In this document: positions 1-12,315 of the stretch, one piece after another
Position numbering within the stretch: the first letter of the stretch is position 1
How the letters are laid out: every line of letters starts with the position of its first letter
Assembly (NCBI GenBank): GCA_003049485.1
Contig: PYST01000106.1
Coordinates: forward strand, 7,173 to 48,194
Direction of reading: 5' to 3'
DNA: 41,022 nt
Source: Ophioceras dolichostomum
Lineage: Eukaryota > Ascomycota > Sordariomycetes > Magnaporthales > Ophioceraceae
The notes under the pieces: generated by a model
The model's database searches: none
The model's input: only the letters and a program-made list of their open reading frames with translations
What the model was told of the DNA's origin: nothing
Translations under genes and position numbers: made by a program

Positions 1-3000
1 CCCTCGCCCTCAGTCTACCTTGCTGTCTTCTTGTCTTGTCTTGGCTTTCCCGGCGGCAGGATCCCAAGCGGCCGCAAAGTCTGAAGTGATGTCCGCATCG
101 ATGGAGATGCGAGCAAGCCAGTGAAAAATGAGATGATGAGTTGTTCGCGGGGGCATTGCCTCCTCCTAGTCTTACCCCACCTGCTAGGAGACGCGAGGCG
201 ATAGGCTGGCGGGCAACCGAGAGGAATAGGAATGATGATGATGTGTTTTGGGAATCGATCCCGCCTGCCTGGCACTAGAAGACGGCCCGCTCGCCGTTGC
301 CGAGAAGGCTCGAGGCGAGCGGCGGAGACGTAAACTGAGGGGCGTTGGAGTTAAACTGATGTAGTTGTCAGCGAGGGCCGGTCGGGGGGTCTCGGACTTC
401 AACTTATCCGTCAAGCAAGTCAGTCCTTGTGACCACCGCCGCAGGTCCCCTCCCCCACGTTCGAGATAGATAAGAGATGAGGGGAGGACAAATCGGGGGG
501 AGGCACGGGATGATTCGGAACGATTAACGGTTGTAAGAAGAAATGGATGGGATTCCGCTTGCGGCTTTCCAAGAAGAACTAGCGGCCCGCCGTAAAGATC
601 CGGCGATGGCAGCTACGAATGAACGTCGTAGGCGCCGCGCGCGCCTCGTTTTGTGCGAGGGGTCACGATACCTTTGCCTGCTCGGCCTATCCGTCGCGAG
701 AGCAAGAGGATTGTGTGTGTGTGTGATGACACATGGGCATCGGGCGAATGGTGGTTGCGGAAGAGCTGAGGAGATCAGGGGATGCGTGACACGTTATGGA
801 GCGCAAGGGGCCAGTAGAGTCCCTCGCTGAAGTCCAACAGCCTGGTGCAGAGACGTCACTGCTCCACCCGCTGAGCCCACTGAGCTCTCCCCACGAGCCC
901 GCGAGCCCACGCGACGAGCCGACCCATTGTTTCAGACTCCCGGAGGAATTTCATTTCGGGGCAACGGGGAAACGGGGAGGTGCGAGGCAAACAACCTTCG
1001 GTCAAGAAGTCGGTAGGTATCAAGAGAAGACAACGGCGTCGTCCGTTTTCTTTCTTTTTTTTTCTTTTTTTTTTGGCCCTCCATGGTACAAGCGGCGGGA
1101 TAGTATTTACATTCTGGGATCTTTCGGCCGGAATGTGGGCGTGATGATTTCGCCATATTGGGAGTTTGGGACGCCCAGATCCCGCCCCTCCACTTCGAAT
1201 ATGTCAACTCTAGTGAGGCCGTGGAAGATCCGGTAGAACTTTTCTGTTTTCGCACTGCCTATCTTATGTCGATCGCGATGACTGGTCCCTGATTTTCCTC
1301 CAAGAGCACGCCTTGATGATAACTCTTTCGTCATCCTTCATCCACCCGGCAGTTTCAGATAGACCAGGGAATTCCACAATGAACGATCGACGTGGTAGGA
1401 GTGTCGGTACGAAGAAGGGCCAAAATCGTTTCCACCTTGGATGAGCAACACGAAGCACGTGAGACGAGAAACAGGCTTGTCACGATGGATGGCACGGGAC
1501 GGGAAGGACTAACACGACAATGGAACGACACACCAACTCCACGGGAGCGTTTTTCTCACCGGCTTCATCGATATTTCCCCCCTCCTGGCTCCTTAGCCCC
1601 CCCGCCCTCTTCCCCCGCCCTCCAAGAGTTTAAAGATAGGACAAACCAAACCACCAGGCAGCACTCGTCGGTTGGACGGAAGCGAAGCGAAGGTGTGCAG
1701 AGTATCTGATAGATGATAGATGCCGCTCCGTGGGGGGAAAGAAGAAGAGGAGAAGGTCCTTTTGTCAGCGATGACCACATCTTAGCTTGCTCCTTCTATG
1801 ATAGGCGAACCTCGATCCCATGAGAGAGCCTTCCTTGATACTCAACCTCCTCTCTGAGTATGCCGACCGAGCCGGGCCAAGCGCGCACCCTAAGGCGATC
1901 ATTTCTTCAAGCTCGGTTTCCTGAGGTGCTCAAGCAAAGTCGGAGGCCCCTAGGAAGTGATGAAGATGATGTGTGCCCACATGCTGCAGCTATCTGGCTG
2001 CACAGTCCTCGCTGACCCTGACCGGATTACTTTGTACGGACCAACAGCCCAATATCAAATCCGCGGTAGGGGAATATGTGGTCAACTCCCCCTCTCCCCA
2101 GGATAACCCCTGGGAGGGTTCTGGTACAGGTCCACGTGCGATTTGGTGCTGTTACTGGCTGCTGGGCCCAAAAACACAAGTCCTCTACGTTTGGTCCTGG
2201 GAGCGTCGCCCTTCTTCCAAGGTGTTTGCGTTGACAAGTCTGTAGGTAACGGAGGGAGTGAAGGGAAGTAAGGTGCTCACAAGATGCTGAACTCTGCGAG
2301 CGGCAATAGCTCCGCTAGGGCTTGCTCCCTCCGTAGCCTGCAGTTAGAGCCACATGCAGCCAATGAGCCTTCCCTCCTCCAATTCCTTTTCCCCTTTCCG
2401 AACGAACCTAACTTTCCTAAAGCGTCACTCATGTCAAATTTCGTCAATCCCATCAGGGGATGTTGTTTGTACCTGGCTGATGGTAGGCACTGATGAGCCG
2501 CTGGCGCTTCGTCCTACGGATGTCTTCCGTATCAATACGAAAACAGTTTGACCAGCAACCCGCCTGCAAAGTCGGCGGAGACTCAACATTTAAAAGTAGG
2601 AGAAGGGCCTCGGAAAATTGCCAGCACATACCTAACGGCTCGGAGAAAAGGTCCAGTCTTATGCCCGTTTAAATAGAAGAGATATATCGAAAGTCCTCCA
2701 CTATCGTGAGCTTTTGAGAGTCATCCGTGATGTTCGTGGGATACGCCCAACAAAGCTGCAAGGCCAGGTTGTGGACGAGTCCGCGAGATAATGCCCACAG
2801 CGCGACGCTGAACCAGCCAATGGGGGTGGATCCCTCAAGCTGATAGCGATTGACTGCAACAGCATGCCCTAGTGCTAGGCCATGCGGTGCTGGCATTTCC
2901 CCTCACCGTCTTCCAAATTGTGCTGTCTGTACGCTTCACTTCTCGTGGGCACAATCCTCACCCCGCTCGGCCTCACGATGCCCTTTCGCAATCGATGACT

Positions 3001-3394
3001 CCTTTTTGGAGAACCCCCTCCCCCTTCTATACATAGCATCAATGTATAGCATCTATGCTCCACGTATATGTTGCAACTTAAAGACGCAGCAAGCCGAGAA
3101 AGGCAGAGACGAGGCAAGCTTTCGCATCAGGCCGCTTTATACGGCCCGCGTACGTGTTCGTGGCCAGCATGTTGGGCAATTGTCGACCTAGGTGTGTGCA
3201 TACGTTCGAGCAGCGAAAAGGGGCGAAAACAAGCCGAGGTGGGCTTTTCGGAGTGGACAGCGCAACATTTTCAAGCACCTCGAAGCAATAAACAGGTCAT
3301 TGTTGTGTCTGGTCGGACGCCGGAAGCAGCAGTGGCAGCAAAAGCAGCAGAAGCACCACACCGCGGCAGCAACGGCGTCAAGCAGTGCGACCTG

Positions 3395-3415
3395 CTGCGT
3401 CCTGCGTCCTGCGTC
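3395..3415. repeat. 7-bp tandem repeat, three copies
   Basis: Three perfect head-to-tail copies of CTGCGTC, followed by decaying CCTGC-type copies to about 3440. It is a small simple-sequence tract in non-coding DNA. Confidence 0.7.
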
Positions 3416-4243
3416 CTGCAACCTGCGAGCTGCGACCTATTCTTCAACCTACCAGCCTTCTTACCCGACGTATCTCAACAGACAGCGAACAGCAGACAGC
3501 ACACAGGAACGAGGTGGATGGACGGCACACAAGTCGGCACAGAAGGCAGAAGGTGTGAGGCGGGATCTGAAAGGAAGACAGGCCGGCTGCGAGGTGGTCT
3601 GGTCCTGCGTGCCATCGACAAGTACGTGGTACCTGAAGTTGCATTCCATCATGCATCATTCTCCTAATCTAGGTACTCCCGTATCAGCCTCACAATCCCG
3701 CCAGCCTAGTACGAAGGAGGGGGTAGTATCAACATCGGACTCTCGTGGTACAACTTCGTACCGTCAATTCCCTCTGCCTCCCAACTAACCTACCAACTAA
3801 TGTACCAGCGAAGGTACTAGCGAAGGTATTTACTCCCTCGAACGGAGCTCCTTCTCCTTCTCACCTCCTCTACCGGCCTCTCACAATGTTACCTATCAGC
3901 TCTCAGCTACAGAAATACAAGACATACAGGTTCGGCGTGGGCACATGAGTGGGGATCTAGTCATACAAATGTATTGTTGCCCTTCCCTTCCTGCCTGCCT
4001 GAGGTCTGAAGCGCGCTCTGTTGGATATTCATTCCCGATGCGGTGTGAGTGTGCCTCGTACGTCCTCGATATTGCCCGTCAGGTCAGTCCCGTGTGACTC
4101 CGGATCCTGTCAGTCTTGTCGTTGCTGCAAGGTGCAAACCTCCCGTCATCCACACGTCGTCATCATCCGAGCTCCATGTCGTCTACGACCACACACCTAG
4201 CCCAGCCTGGCCGGCCCCCGTTCAGCGACCAACCTTCCTCCAT

Positions 4244-4255
4244 GTACCTAGGTAC
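4244..4255. repeat. 12-bp CCTAGG palindrome
   Basis: The sequence GTACCTAGGTAC is its own reverse complement, and CTACC/TACCT units follow it. It belongs to the dispersed TAGG/CCTA family that recurs through the intergenic DNA of this window. Confidence 0.6.
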
Positions 4256-5717
4256 CTACACTACCTACCTCACATCACGAAATAAGGTGGGGTGGGCAAA
4301 GGTGGGAGCTCGATCTGAGGCAAGAGACACACCAGCCTACACCAGCCTGCACGGGCAAACACGCAATAGTGTAAGTACTCTGTGTAGCGCAGTCTTTAAC
4401 GTCGTATGTCGACCAAGAAGAACGGTAGCGAGGTACCTCGGTTCTTCCGGCCGCCTTTTAGGCCATCCGTCAACATTCCCACCATTCCACATCGTCCAGT
4501 CAGAGTTCAAAGACAGCCGATTGTGTCTTCCCGGCGCCCCTCATCCTCGGCCCTTCCCTTGACGGGCTAGCCTAGCTCGCCCGGTGAGAGTTGGGGCCAA
4601 CGGGGCGGGAAGAATCGAAGCACTTGAGACAGCCAGACAGCCAGCTCCCCTTCCTTCGGTTGCCCTACTACTATACATAGATGACAAACCAGAGACCGAA
4701 GAGAACCTACTCCAGACACACCTAGGAAAACCGACGTAGAGAATACCCACACACACCTTGTATGTACCGCCCCAAGGCATTCCTTTTGTCATGGCACTAG
4801 CGGAGTCGTCCGCCCATCCATTCAATGGTCTCCTGCCGTCCACTCTCAGACTCCCTCTTGTCGCTCACTTATCATGTCTTCTCTCGCTTCCCCAAAGTCG
4901 CTTTCTACTGTAAACCGCTAGCTCCTCGTGACCTTTTTTGCGTGCCACACCGCTGCATCGCTATCCGTCATCAAACCTTCCTGGGCCGCAGTTGGCCAAT
5001 CCCCGCGAGAAATTCTTTGCTGGGCCTCTGCTTGCAGTATCGTCCAGCTAGCTAGGCTGGGTGCTGGTCCTGCACGCCCTATGGTTCCGTCCAACACCGT
5101 CGAGGAAAAGATGTCACCTCCACCATCAGCAATGTACCTAACCTACCTCGAGGTACTCTCGTACTCAGTAATTCCCTTTGCTCCTTGCTCTTACCCCTAG
5201 CCCCCTGGCTTGGGCAACAACATAACATGTGCGTCGACGTACCACGTCTACTGTACTAGCAGGGAAAAGGGGGTGAGCGCAACCTAAAAAAATTTATTTG
5301 ACACTTTTTTTTTCTTCTTCACGTCTCTTTGTCCTTCTGGTGCTTCCACCCTGCGGATTTCTTGGTCTGTGACAGAATCCACCCCAATTTGCTGGTCGAC
5401 ACCCCCTGTCCCTGTCTGGTCGACCCTGTCGTCGTCAGAAGAACAGCGAAGCCCTCGCCTCACCACTGCTCTGCGTTCACAATTCCGTTTTGGGTATTTC
5501 ACTTATAAAATCTTGGTGTGGCCGTCCGCCGCCCACCGTCCACCGTCCACCCACGCAACCACTCACTACCCGCCAGCAAGCAAGTGAAAGTGGACGACCT
5601 CTCATATGGACCAGCTCTCCTCGTCAACAAGGCAGCGCCATTTTTTCCACACCCCGAGGAGGAGGGATCAACATTTACAGAGTACAGAGTACGCGTCTGC
5701 TTTTCGCTTCTGCTTAT

Positions 5718-5724
5718 TATAAAA
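5718..5724 (+). promoter_or_regulatory. TATA box of the Cys-rich small gene
   Basis: A perfect TATAAAA in an AT-rich patch, followed about 25-60 bases later by pyrimidine-rich sequence (5741-5760) that would be a normal fungal transcription start region. Downstream sequence turns abruptly AC-rich and ATG-free, as expected of an mRNA leader. A second TATAAAA lies at 5504-5510 and could drive a longer transcript. The assignment rests on position and composition only. Confidence 0.5.
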
Positions 5725-5740
5725 ACCTCAACCTGCCCCC

Positions 5741-6206
5741 TTCTCACTCGTGTCTCCATTCCCACATCAGCCAGCACCTTCATCAGCCATCATCTATCAC
5801 AAGCAAGCACCAACACAAAGACCAACAACAACAACATCCAATATACAAACAAAGGCTTTCCAACTTCCTTGTTCTGCATACAAGAACAGCATAAAGTTAA
5901 CTTCCACCTCGAACTCTATACTCCACCTCGATCCCAGATTATAACTACAACCTCCCACCAACCTGTTCCTGCTACTATCAGTGTGTTGACTCATCAACGA
6001 TAACGACACCTCCAACTTTCCTTTTACAACAACACGACCTACACGGGTTGGGTCGCACCACGTCCCTCTCTGCACCTCTATCACAACGGCCTTTCTACAA
6101 CACAACAGCAACAACCAAAAACAGTAACAACGACTACAACCCAACACAAAAGCCTCACAAACACTCTGTTCCAGGGAGAAAGAAGAAGAAGAAAAAAACC
6201 GCCAAA
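5741..6206 (+). promoter_or_regulatory. Long AC-rich, ATG-free 5' leader
   Basis: Some 460 bases rich in CAA, ACA and CCA triplets that contain no ATG in any frame. The first ATG after the TATA box is the start of the 40-residue reading frame at 6207. About seven ATGs would be expected by chance in this length, so the depletion points to a scanned mRNA leader. The last 30 bases form an AAG/AAA-rich tract just before the start codon. No intron with good donor and acceptor was found in it. Confidence 0.55.
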
Positions 6207-6329
6207 ATGTCCGTCACGGAGGTTCGAGAGCTCGTCAACCACTGCTGCGTCTGGTGCTGCAAGGCCGTGGACTTCGGCACCCACGACTACTGCGGTGGCA
6301 GCTCCCACTGCCACCGCTGCCCGGCGTAA
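6207..6329 (+). CDS. 40-aa Cys-rich small protein, unknown function
   Basis: This 40-residue frame starts at an ATG in a near-ideal fungal context (GCCAAAATGTC) and ends with TAA. I do not recognise the family. Seven cysteines and four histidines lie in the last 29 residues: a CCVWCC block at 13-18, C29, and HCHRC at 34-38. C14-x2-C17 and C35-x2-C38 form two CxxC knuckles 17 residues apart, the layout of a small zinc-ribbon-like fold. There is no signal peptide or membrane segment, so a cytosolic or nuclear metal-binding peptide is more likely than a secreted effector; that is inference. The frame stays open upstream but without an ATG, and that part is low-complexity Lys. The TATA box and long ATG-free leader suggest strong, regulated expression. 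It is isolated: no other supported gene lies within about 6 kb on either side. Confidence 0.6.
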   Translation: MSVTEVRELVNHCCVWCCKAVDFGTHDYCGGSSHCHRCPA

Positions 6330-7480
6330 AAAGAATGGGATAAGCACCACCAGCAAGAAGAACCCATCTCGCCGGGCGCCGGCGAACAGCGCCGCCTTCT
6401 GCCCCGTTGTGGTTGTTTCCGTTCTGTTTTTGTTCTCATCTGTCTCTCCACCCTTTTCCACTTTGCCGGCCGGACCACCCCCAATACACAGGTACATACT
6501 TACCTACCTACCTACTTACTGTATTTCCTTCCTACCTACAAGGTACCTTTTTCACACACACCACCACCACCACCACCGTGACCATGAGCTCTGCCTCCTT
6601 TTTTGGGGTCCTCAGCCAGCCAGACAGCCATCATGCAGCAGCAACACTGCTTACCACCCTCCTCTTCCTACCTACTTACCAACCTGTTGCTCCTATATTA
6701 CCCGACTTTCTCCTTCCTCAGGTACGAAGAGCGTGTCCTCTCACCGGTCACTCCGGCAGGCAGGCAGGCAGGCAGGGAGGAGGCGGGCGGAGGAGGAAAG
6801 CGGAGGAGGGCCGAGAGAGTGTGTGAGAGTAAGAGAAAGACACACACAAAAAGAGCATGGGGATGGATGGATCTGGCCGAGACGCACACCTTCCTTCCTG
6901 CACGCACGCACAGCACGCATATACGCATGCCGCCAGACCACCACCACCACCACCACCACCACTACGCAGACAAACGAGGCACTTTTCGCTGCCTGCCCTG
7001 CTGCCCTGCTGCTTCTGCTCCTCCTGCCCTCCATCATCCACCCACTCACCCACCATCCACGCATCATCGTTCCCTCTCCTCGGTTCTCTCCCTTTTTCCT
7101 TCTTCCTTCGTTCCGTCTATCCTTCTGCCTCTCCACAAAAACCAGTCGTCACGATGGTCGTCGTAGTGGTGGTGGTGTGGGATGCAGCCACCGAACAGCA
7201 CCGCAGCACAGCAGCAGGCAGGCACGGCACGACTGGGAGGAAGGCAAAAACGAGAAGGAAAAGGAAAAAAAAACGAGCCGCGCTCAAATCTGCAACAAGA
7301 CCAAAACGTGCACTTCTTACACATCATCTTTACTCTCTTTGGCTCGTTCGCGTGGAGAAATTATGTGTGGCTTTCCGCCTTTTTTCATTTTTTTCTTCCT
7401 CCTCCCCCTTTTCCTCCTTGCTCTTTTGTCACGCTGCCCCTTCCTTCCTTTCTCTTTCATCTCTCACGTGGTGAGGTGAT
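6330..7480 (+). repeat. Microsatellite-rich region downstream of the small gene
   Basis: The 1.1 kb after the stop codon is packed with simple repeats: CAC triplets at about 6559-6577, five GGCA units at about 6755-6774, CCA triplets at about 6938-6961, CACG and CAGCA tracts, and long pyrimidine runs. CCTA repeats lie at about 6502-6545. Open frames across it are translations of these repeats. It may be a long 3' UTR or spacer. No coding evidence was seen. Confidence 0.5.
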
Positions 7481-10400
7481 TCCTCGCTCGTCGCCTTTTT
7501 TCCAGCTCGGCCCGGGGTGGATCGACCCCCGCATGCAAGGCTGATGATGCTGGCTGCAATGGGTGGTGGTGTCACGCCTCTGTGACGGATAAGGCACTAT
7601 TCTTTCACTGGTGGTGGTGCTGCTGCTGGTTGTGGTGGTGACTGGTGGTGACTGGTCTCTCTCCTGCCTCTGCAGTTGAGGTGCTTCTTATCTTGGCGAC
7701 GGGCCGACCTGAGGGCCTTCCTTCGGGTACCTAGGAAGACACACCTTACGTACCGCTTGCCCCGTGCCCCATCTCTATCTTTCTTTCTTCCTTTCTTCCT
7801 TCTCTCTTTTTGTCTTCTTTGCTCAACCTGCGTGCCTACTTCTACCGCCATATCCTCTTTTCCGATTCCATTATTCTCTTTTTCTGTTCCGTGTTCGTTT
7901 ACGTTGAGATTGCTGGAGCTCTGGAGTTGGATTTTTTTTCTCTTGGTAGGAATACGACATGATATCAACTCTGCTGGATTGGACGGATGGACTTGGACAT
8001 GAGGAACGTAACGGCGCCTTTCTTTTTTTTGGAGTTTCTGGGATATTGGAGTACAATATGGGGTTCAAGGTGTCAACGAGCAGCGAAAAGAAAGGGTTGT
8101 CTTTCTGTCTTTGTGACTACAACCTGACTACCACCTACCTAGCTAGGTGCCTACCTGCCTGTATGTAGGTACCTCTACGCAGGATATCTTTTACGAATTC
8201 ATGAGAACCTTCTGTACTTGTGTACCAATTATACCTACACCAAATCTACTTGTCTGTTACAGATGTACCTACCTCCTCGCCTTCATCACTTGCCAAGCAA
8301 GTATGCAAACTCGGCACGCTTGAAGAAATGTAATCACACAGTGCTTCCTGGGGGCCGGCCCTGCCCTTCCTCTGACCGTCCCGCCGCCGTCGTGCCTTTG
8401 TCCAATATGGTGCGTGATCCCATGCGGGCGGGCATATATTACTTTGAAGGGTGTGCCTCCATCGTCTCGTCCATTAGACGGATGAACGATGCACTGCAAG
8501 CACCGCGAGTCTGGGCTCCCGAGCAGAATAACCGAGACCTTACCAGACTCGGCCAGGCTCCTAGAGTGAATGTATGCCAAGATGCAGGGAGAAAGGTCGG
8601 GCGTGGGAGGGCAGGCGGGAGGTAGACGGGCGGCCGGACACAACCATGTCATCATCCTGCCCTCGAGCACCGACATATTGCGTGACTCCTCAGCCGTCTG
8701 CTCGCTCCGAGGAGGTGCCTGCTGTGATTCTCAACTGTTGAGTGCTGAGGGGGGGTGCTATCAACTCCATTGTGCTGAGTCCCCTCTCTCCAAGGGCATG
8801 TGATGCCACGACCATCACAAGGGTTGCCTTGCCATGTCATTCCTCACCCCTCTATATGTTCCCTATTAGCTTCTCGTTGGGATCTCATTCCACAACAGCA
8901 CCAACGGCAGGGCAGTCTCGACACAAATTGCTGTACGCATGGGGGTACGTACAAGCGAGACAAGACAGACGGGGGCTGGCAATGTCACGACCTTCCTTCT
9001 GAATCTGGTCAGTGAGCAGGCCACCTATAATAAGCTTACATATGCAATCTCTCCCTGCTACCTTCGGAGAGGTAGGCAGGCATGTATGATACCTCCCTGC
9101 TTGCGAGCCTGCCTACGAGCCTGCCTTTGAGCCTGCCTTTGAGCCTGCCCGCGAGCCTGCGTCCTCCCTGGCCGATCGTGGTCGATTTTGGGGAGGATTA
9201 TGGCTACCCAAAATGTCGCACGACGGGCGATGGCAGCCAAGGCTGATCGATCGCCGATCCCATATCCCATCTTTGCTGCGTGCGCGATTTCGTGTTTCTT
9301 TGTCCTCCCACTCGATGTTAACATGAGGCAGATGTCCAGAAAATGAGGCGAGATAATGAGCACCTATCTATAGGTAGGTAGAGATACGAGAGAAAGGCGG
9401 GTAGTTAGGTGGGCAGACAAAGCTGGGAATAATCAGCTCACCCAACATCCCTACTCTCCCGTTCCCTTCAACACCACACAACCCACCTTGTCCTCCCCTT
9501 CTCTTCTTTTCGTCCCCCTCATTGAGAGGAAAAGAGGAGCCCTGTGTAACGATTCTCATGCAAGCAGGAAAGAGGGGAACCTTGTCATGGCGCACGTACA
9601 TTCGAACTAAGTTCAGGTCAGGTATGCGTACGCCGCTGTTCCAGTCGAGGGAAAAGATGCCTTATGACGAAGGGGGTGCTCCGGAGGAGGCGGAAGGAAA
9701 GAGTTCGAGGGAAATGTGGAGAAAGATTGCCAGGACGTACAAGGTATGGGGGACTATGGTTGGTTGGTGGTTGGGGGGCGACCTGGTGTGTCTCGCTCTG
9801 TTTCGAGAGAAGGAGGGACAGAGAAAGAAAAGCAGCGAGCCCGCCTAGGCCGAAGGCGACGCCCCTATATGCAGGCGAGGGACCTAATGCAGTCAAATTT
9901 TCTTTGGGAAATCTTAGCATCGGCCAAGCAAGACTGCTGGGCACCTCACTGGCTGGGAGCGAGAGGGGTCCCAGGCAGGGAAGGGCAGGGCATGGCGGGA
10001 TCAGCCTTGACCCCATGAGCCGGAGAGTAAAAAAGATTGAGGAGAGAAAAAAAAAAGCAGCAAGGAGGGGGTGTGTGCGGTGGACCACAGACCCAAGGGC
10101 GCGTAGGCGTGCATCTACACGGCATACGGAGCATTTTTCCCAAGAGTGAGGAACCCGACTCGGGCCAGGTACATAAGCTGCAATGCGGGACTATCCCTTA
10201 TTACCTTGGTAGCCACGTAGCCGTACCTTGAGTTGGCAGGTACCTTAGGTGTGAGGCCGTGTCCGTGTATGCCCGAGGTTGATGGGAACATGAAGATGAT
10301 GAATGAGAGCGAGGGGGAGCGGGCATACTGAACGTGAAAGCGCTGTCGTCGGTGATAGGCCAATGGCGAGGGGTGGTGGGTCGCCCCAGCTAAACCTGGC

Positions 10401-12248
10401 CTGCTGCAGGAGAGCGCACACTTGAGCTGCAGCTCCAGCTCAGAGAGCTTGCATGCACGAGCTCCGCACAACTCGTCTCTCTCTCCTTGTAAGTCAGCTC
10501 ACCGAGTCCTTCGCTGCTTACTTGCTCCCTCCCCATATTCGCTTGCTTGTCTCAAAGCTGCTGCTGCAAGCTGCATCGTTCTGCATCAACCCCTCTGCAA
10601 GGTGAGAGAGGTGAAGGAGGAACAACAATAAAAAAGGTCTCCAGAACCGCTGGTCGCCCTGTTTATTAGCACGCTTACCCCAGCCTCCCCCTCCCCTGCC
10701 CGGCCACCATGTCCCACCACCCGGCATTTTACGGTAGGTGTGAGTGCTCAGTGTACATATTTTGTCCCCCCCCTCCCTTCTCGTCGTCATATATGATATC
10801 AGGACGTACGTACTCCCAAGGAGGGAGGCAGGGGGCCAAAAGATATCACATGAAATGCCATATTATCCCCATCCAGCCACCTCGAGCAACCTAGAACGTG
10901 CATGACCCCGACTCAGAAATCGAGGGGGTTTGCGGAATGCATGACACTTCGATCATTTTTTTTTCGGACTTCGGCCCACGGCCTGGCATTTCCAAGTCCT
11001 GCCAAGGGTCAAGCGAGGCCGGAGTAAATGCAGCACAGCAGTGGAGAGAGCGCGTGTGAAGTCGGTGGCGGGCCGATGCCATTTTGGGGCTTATCATGAC
11101 TGGCACTTACCAATCAGTTGAGGCCAGAGTCGCAAGCTCTACCTAAGTTGCCGTAGGTGCATATGAGCTACCAGGCACACGGGAGCATACGGGAGTTAGT
11201 TGACTTGGTTCCAGGCCCTATCTGTAGGTAGGTAGGTTCAGTAGGTACGGAATAGGCTAGGTGATGCTCCCCCATCCCCAACAAAAATCAGGAGTCAAGC
11301 AAGCACCAGCACCGAGGGCAATGAGGCGTGCAAGGAAGGCATTGGACAGCAGAGAATGAAGTGTATTGCATGACAACATGACCGACCCTTGACCATACCA
11401 AACAGACAAAGTACCAGTCCCAAAGAAACGCCTCAGACTCCGCAGCAGAACTTGTATGTGTGTGGTATCATCGCTCATCCCTCGGAACCGAACCATCACC
11501 GGCTTCCTCCCTGATAAAAACGAAGTAAGAGAGGAAAAAAGGAACCCGACGATCCCATGCATACGAGCCAGTTGAAAGCTCTCCTCCACAACACCCGCCA
11601 ACAAACAGCCGAGGGAGGAATCCGAACGACCGCTCGCAACGCCCCGCCCCAGACGACCACCCGTTCCGTCTCTGTTGTCATCTCTTATTACCACCAATCC
11701 GTCCCCCACGCAATGCGGAACAGCGGCGCGGGCCTGTATGTAAGTCCTGACATGCGAACACGCTCCAGTAGGGCTAGCGTGTCTCCGCCAGAAAGCGTGA
11801 CGAACCAGAAAAGGGCAAATTCAGGTACACCACCGGGTCCTGGATGAGAGAGAGAGAGAAAAGAGGGAGGGACACGCAAGTACCCCCCTTTGGCAAGCTG
11901 CGAGAAACGATCAATGATGTGACGATGAGCAAGCGTAGAGGAATTAGGCGAGGACGTGGAAGGTAGTATGTCGAAGAAGAAACAGTAGCTTTTGTAGGAC
12001 CGAAAACACCGACCTACGCGATAAGTACCTAGCCACGCAGGTGATAAATGACGGAGGAAATAAAACGGTGAAGAAAAAAAGCGCCGGAATGTGGCCTGAT
12101 TGCCGAAGGGGAACAATCCCAAAACGGTGAAAGATAGACAGAGGATGGACATCTAGAAAAGGACATGTAACAAAACTCAAGGGGAGAAACCTCTTTAGGA
12201 GAGGACTCGGATGGGTTTAAGGGCACCCAGGCGAGCGAGGAAGGCCCG
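7481..12248. other. Gene-free stretch, no supported gene
   Basis: Nearly 4.8 kb in which I can support no gene. Frames are short and inconsistent between strands. It contains scattered TAGG/CCTA tracts (7727-7736, 8132-8173, 9370-9380, 11223-11247), the minisatellite at 9103-9162, and homopolymer runs. The right end must include the 3' UTR of the leftward Exo70 gene. A 29-codon exon-like piece at 9658-9744 precedes a possible donor, but I find no partner exon. Confidence 0.45.
9103..9162. repeat. 12-bp minisatellite, five units
   Basis: Five consecutive 12-bp units share the core GAGCCTGCCT, with variation at the first two bases of each unit and a degenerate end to the last one. The period is a multiple of three, so it is read as four-residue repeats on both strands, but neither strand has a supported gene here. 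Confidence 0.75.
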
Positions 12249-12312
12249 GTAGGTACCTTAGGTAGGTGTATGTAGGTAGATGTGTGTACAGGTAGGTACC
12301 CAGGTAGGTACC
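12249..12312. repeat. TAGG/GGTACC repeat cluster at the Exo70 stop
   Basis: A 64-bp run of GGTAGGTA-like units with three GGTACC palindromes (12252, 12295, 12307). It ends three bases from the Exo70 stop codon, so it must form the first part of that gene's 3' UTR. Confidence 0.7.
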
Positions 12313-12315
12313 AAC

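Larger units (their letters stand above)
1..5700. other. Gene-free stretch, no supported gene
   Basis: I see no credible coding region in the first 5.7 kb. Open frames here are short, overlap on both strands, often lack an ATG, and are rich in Ser, Pro, Arg and Cys, as expected of non-coding GC-balanced DNA. Visible features are a GT run near 711-725, a triple 7-bp tandem at 3395-3415, a perfect 12-bp palindrome around CCTAGG at 4244-4255, and a TATAAAA at 5504-5510. It may hold the distal promoter of the small gene at 6207, or an unannotated non-coding transcript. Confidence 0.5.

Noticed and set aside
3068..3788. Two overlapping 198-199 codon plus-strand frames
   Set aside because: They run through tandem repeats in different frames, with no domain or conserved motif and no splice support.
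6295..7479. A 394-codon open frame on the plus strand
   Set aside because: It has no proper start context, overlaps the small gene in another frame, and consists of translated microsatellites (His, Thr, Pro, Ser, Leu runs).
9658..9744. Exon-like 29-codon piece with a good ATG context and a possible GTATGG donor
   Set aside because: No partner exon and no recognisable domain. The composition beyond it is non-coding.
11688..12152. A 154-codon minus-strand frame
   Set aside because: It lies in the 3' flank of Exo70, and its hydrophobic, Ser/Phe-rich composition reflects T-rich sequence.
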